From Gammaproteobacteria bacterium (GTDB taxonomy: Bacteria; Pseudomonadota; Gammaproteobacteria; Pseudomonadales; DSM-25080): 6,605 nt of DNA. A program made the translations under genes and the position numbers. The stretch's first letter is position 1, and every line of letters starts with the position of its first letter. Positions 5,845 through 6,605 of this stretch are shown piece after piece. The DNA is taken from positions 1-6,605 of the forward strand of contig JABXIR010000132.1 in NCBI GenBank assembly GCA_013372965.1, read 5' to 3'. Below the pieces are notes generated by a model. It had not been told where the DNA came from. It was given only the letters and a program-made list of their open reading frames with translations, and did no database searches.

Positions 5845-6190
5845 AGTTTTCGAGCTCAGCAAACACTCGATCAGTTCGAGCGGCTAAAATAAAATCATTC
5901 TTATGCAGCCCACCCATTTCATGGCTCCACCAGGTGACCGTCACCTTACCCCACTCGGTCAGTAATGCTGGATGATGGAATACCTCTTCTGCAACATCAC
6001 CCACTGCGACCGTAAAAGCCATCGCTTTTTTAAAGTTTTTAAACTTGAAAACTCGCTCTAACTGAAGCACTCCGTCGCGCGCGACTGGCGTCCAATCTGG
6101 CAGCTCTTTCATGAATGCAGCAAGCTCTTCGTCACTGACATGCGGCGCGTCGGCGCGGCACGATTCACACTGAAGTTCGGATAATGACAT
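5843..6190 (-). CDS. phhB: Pterin-4a-carbinolamine dehydratase PhhB
   Basis: Dehydrates 4a-hydroxytetrahydrobiopterin in the cytosol, regenerating the pterin cofactor used by phenylalanine hydroxylase; homologues can also act as transcription coregulators. From the ATG at 6190 it has 115 aa, the normal length, and its opening (CESCRADAPHVSDEEL) closely resembles Pseudomonas PhhB. Active-site landmarks are HHP (H72, H73, P74), LLTEWGKVTVTWWSH with H90, and the following GGLHKNDFILAARTD with D99. An upstream in-frame GTG at 6229 would start inside the terminator hairpin and add unconserved residues. AAGGGA placed 6 bases before the ATG at 6190 supports the shorter form. No phenylalanine hydroxylase gene (phhA) is in the window. 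The fumarase gene precedes it on the same strand, but a terminator stands between them. Confidence 0.96.
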   Translation of the reverse strand: MSLSELQCESCRADAPHVSDEELAAFMKELPDWTPVARDGVLQLERVFKFKNFKKAMAFTVAVGDVAEEVFHHPALLTEWGKVTVTWWSHEMGGLHKNDFILAARTDRVFAELEN

Positions 6191-6196
6191 TTTTAT

Positions 6197-6202
6197 TCCC
6201 TT
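6197..6202 (-). promoter_or_regulatory. Ribosome binding site of phhB
   Basis: AAGGGA on the - strand, 6 bases before the ATG at 6190. It decides the start against an upstream GTG, and it begins only 4 bases after the T tract of the preceding terminator. Confidence 0.7.
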
Positions 6203-6206
6203 AACG

Positions 6207-6239
6207 AAAAAAGCCACTCTAGTTTGCACCGAGAGTGGC
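6207..6239 (-). terminator. Rho-independent terminator of the fumarase gene, directly before phhB
   Basis: On the - strand GCCACTCT pairs fully with AGAGTGGC (8 bp) around an 11-nt loop and is followed by six T's. It begins 27 bases after the fumarase stop codon and ends 16 bases before the phhB start codon. The reverse direction lacks a long T run, so it acts on the - strand only. Confidence 0.85.
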
Positions 6240-6266
6240 CTTTATGTCTAGTAGTTACAGGTGAAA

Positions 6267-6605
6267 CTACTTAAGTTTTTCGACGTTGATTTTTTCTGCC
6301 CAAATTTTAGGACCAGACTGGTGCACTGACTCACCGTTAACGTCTACGGCAACCGTTACCGGCATGTCGCTAATTTCAAACTCGTAGATGGCTTCCATAC
6401 CAAGCTCTGGGAAACCAACCACCTTGGACTTTTTAACGGCTTGTGACACGAGGTACGCTGCGCCACCGACCGCCATCAAATAGACGGCCTTGTGCTTTTT
6501 AATACTCTCAATGGCGGTTGGACCGCGCTCAGCTTTACCAATCATACCAATGAGACCGGTTTCCGAGAGCATCGTCTCGGTGAACTTGTCCATGCGCGTC
6601 GCAGT
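6267..6605 (-). CDS. Class I (iron-sulfur) fumarate hydratase, C-terminal part (5' end outside window)
   Basis: TCA-cycle enzyme that interconverts fumarate and malate with an oxygen-sensitive [4Fe-4S] cluster. The visible part, 112 residues ending in TAG, is the end of the beta (swivelling) domain. Telling stretches are TRMDKFTETML, GLIGMIGKAERGP, KHKAVYLMAVGGAAYLV, the strongly conserved PELGMEAIYEFE and DMPVTVAVD. Full-length class I enzymes are about 500-550 aa, so most of the protein, including the cluster cysteines in the alpha region, lies beyond the right edge. The frame stays open to base 6605. The wording matches fumarase rather than the beta subunit of tartrate dehydratase, although the two families share this domain. 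I leave the symbol empty because fumA and fumB cannot be told apart here. It is followed by its own terminator and then phhB on the same strand. Confidence 0.93.
   Translation of the reverse strand, partial: TATRMDKFTETMLSETGLIGMIGKAERGPTAIESIKKHKAVYLMAVGGAAYLVSQAVKKSKVVGFPELGMEAIYEFEISDMPVTVAVDVNGESVHQSGPKIWAEKINVEKLK

Noticed and set aside
5710..5892. 60-codon + strand reading frame
   Set aside because: It overlaps csrA out of frame and runs through the terminator and the antisense end of phhB. The lysine-rich product comes from the poly-A tract.
6197..6202. CsrA target (A-N-GGA) in the phhB ribosome binding site
   Set aside because: AGGGA fits the core motif, but no small hairpin presents it and Shine-Dalgarno sites match by default, so there is no real support.
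6188..6229. Longer PhhB starting at GTG 6229
   Set aside because: It would begin inside the fumarase terminator hairpin. The ATG at 6190 has a good AAGGGA site and matches the family length.
6251..6270. 6-bp hairpin GTAGTT / AACTAC over the fumarase stop codon
   Set aside because: Short, with an 8-nt loop and no clean T run on either side; the stronger terminator follows a few bases later.

Overview
The window looks like ordinary chromosome from a marine-type gammaproteobacterium with mid-range GC content. The PyrC, RNase T, 2-Cys peroxiredoxin, GrxD, PhhB, CsrA and class I fumarase proteins all resemble gammaproteobacterial versions. The order pyrC - rnt - peroxiredoxin - grxD recalls the pyrC-rnt-peroxidase-bfd-bfr-grxD neighbourhood of Pseudomonas (from memory, not searched). 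That points to a Pseudomonadales, Cellvibrionales or Oceanospirillales-like lineage, but the species cannot be named from this sequence. I see no mobile element, CRISPR array, prophage, rRNA or tRNA, and no gene-free stretch longer than 300 bases.

Left part (1-2090): The 3' half of pyrC (dihydroorotase) is followed one base later by rnt (RNase T). The two form a tight + strand operon. A LysR-type regulator on the - strand runs tail-to-tail into rnt, and the two coding regions overlap by 56 bp.

Middle (2091-3345): Two thiol-redox genes lie on the - strand. These are a monothiol CGFS glutaredoxin (grxD) and, downstream of it, a typical 2-Cys peroxiredoxin with a strong Shine-Dalgarno site and its own terminator. 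A 17-bp inverted repeat with LysR-box geometry lies between that terminator and the regulator gene.

Right-centre (3346-5844): On the + strand, divergent from grxD, are an ArgD-like class III aminotransferase (probably started at a TTG codon) and an FbpC/PotA-like ABC ATPase that overlaps it by 8 bp. A 59-codon csrA-type RNA-binding regulator follows. It is short enough for automated ORF calling to miss, and two 16-bp direct repeats with a 17-bp period precede it. A strong two-way terminator closes this block.

Right end (5843-6605): On the - strand lie phhB (pterin-4a-carbinolamine dehydratase) and, upstream of it, the C-terminal part of a class I fumarate hydratase. A terminator hairpin separates the two.

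Most of this is housekeeping: pyrimidine synthesis, RNA end trimming, peroxide and Fe-S redox handling, arginine synthesis, pterin recycling and the TCA cycle. I do not see a convincing undescribed multi-gene system. The parts most worth a second look are the divergent CsrA paralogue with its tandem repeats, the ABC ATPase coupled to an arginine gene without visible permease or binding-protein genes, and the terminator placed immediately before phhB.
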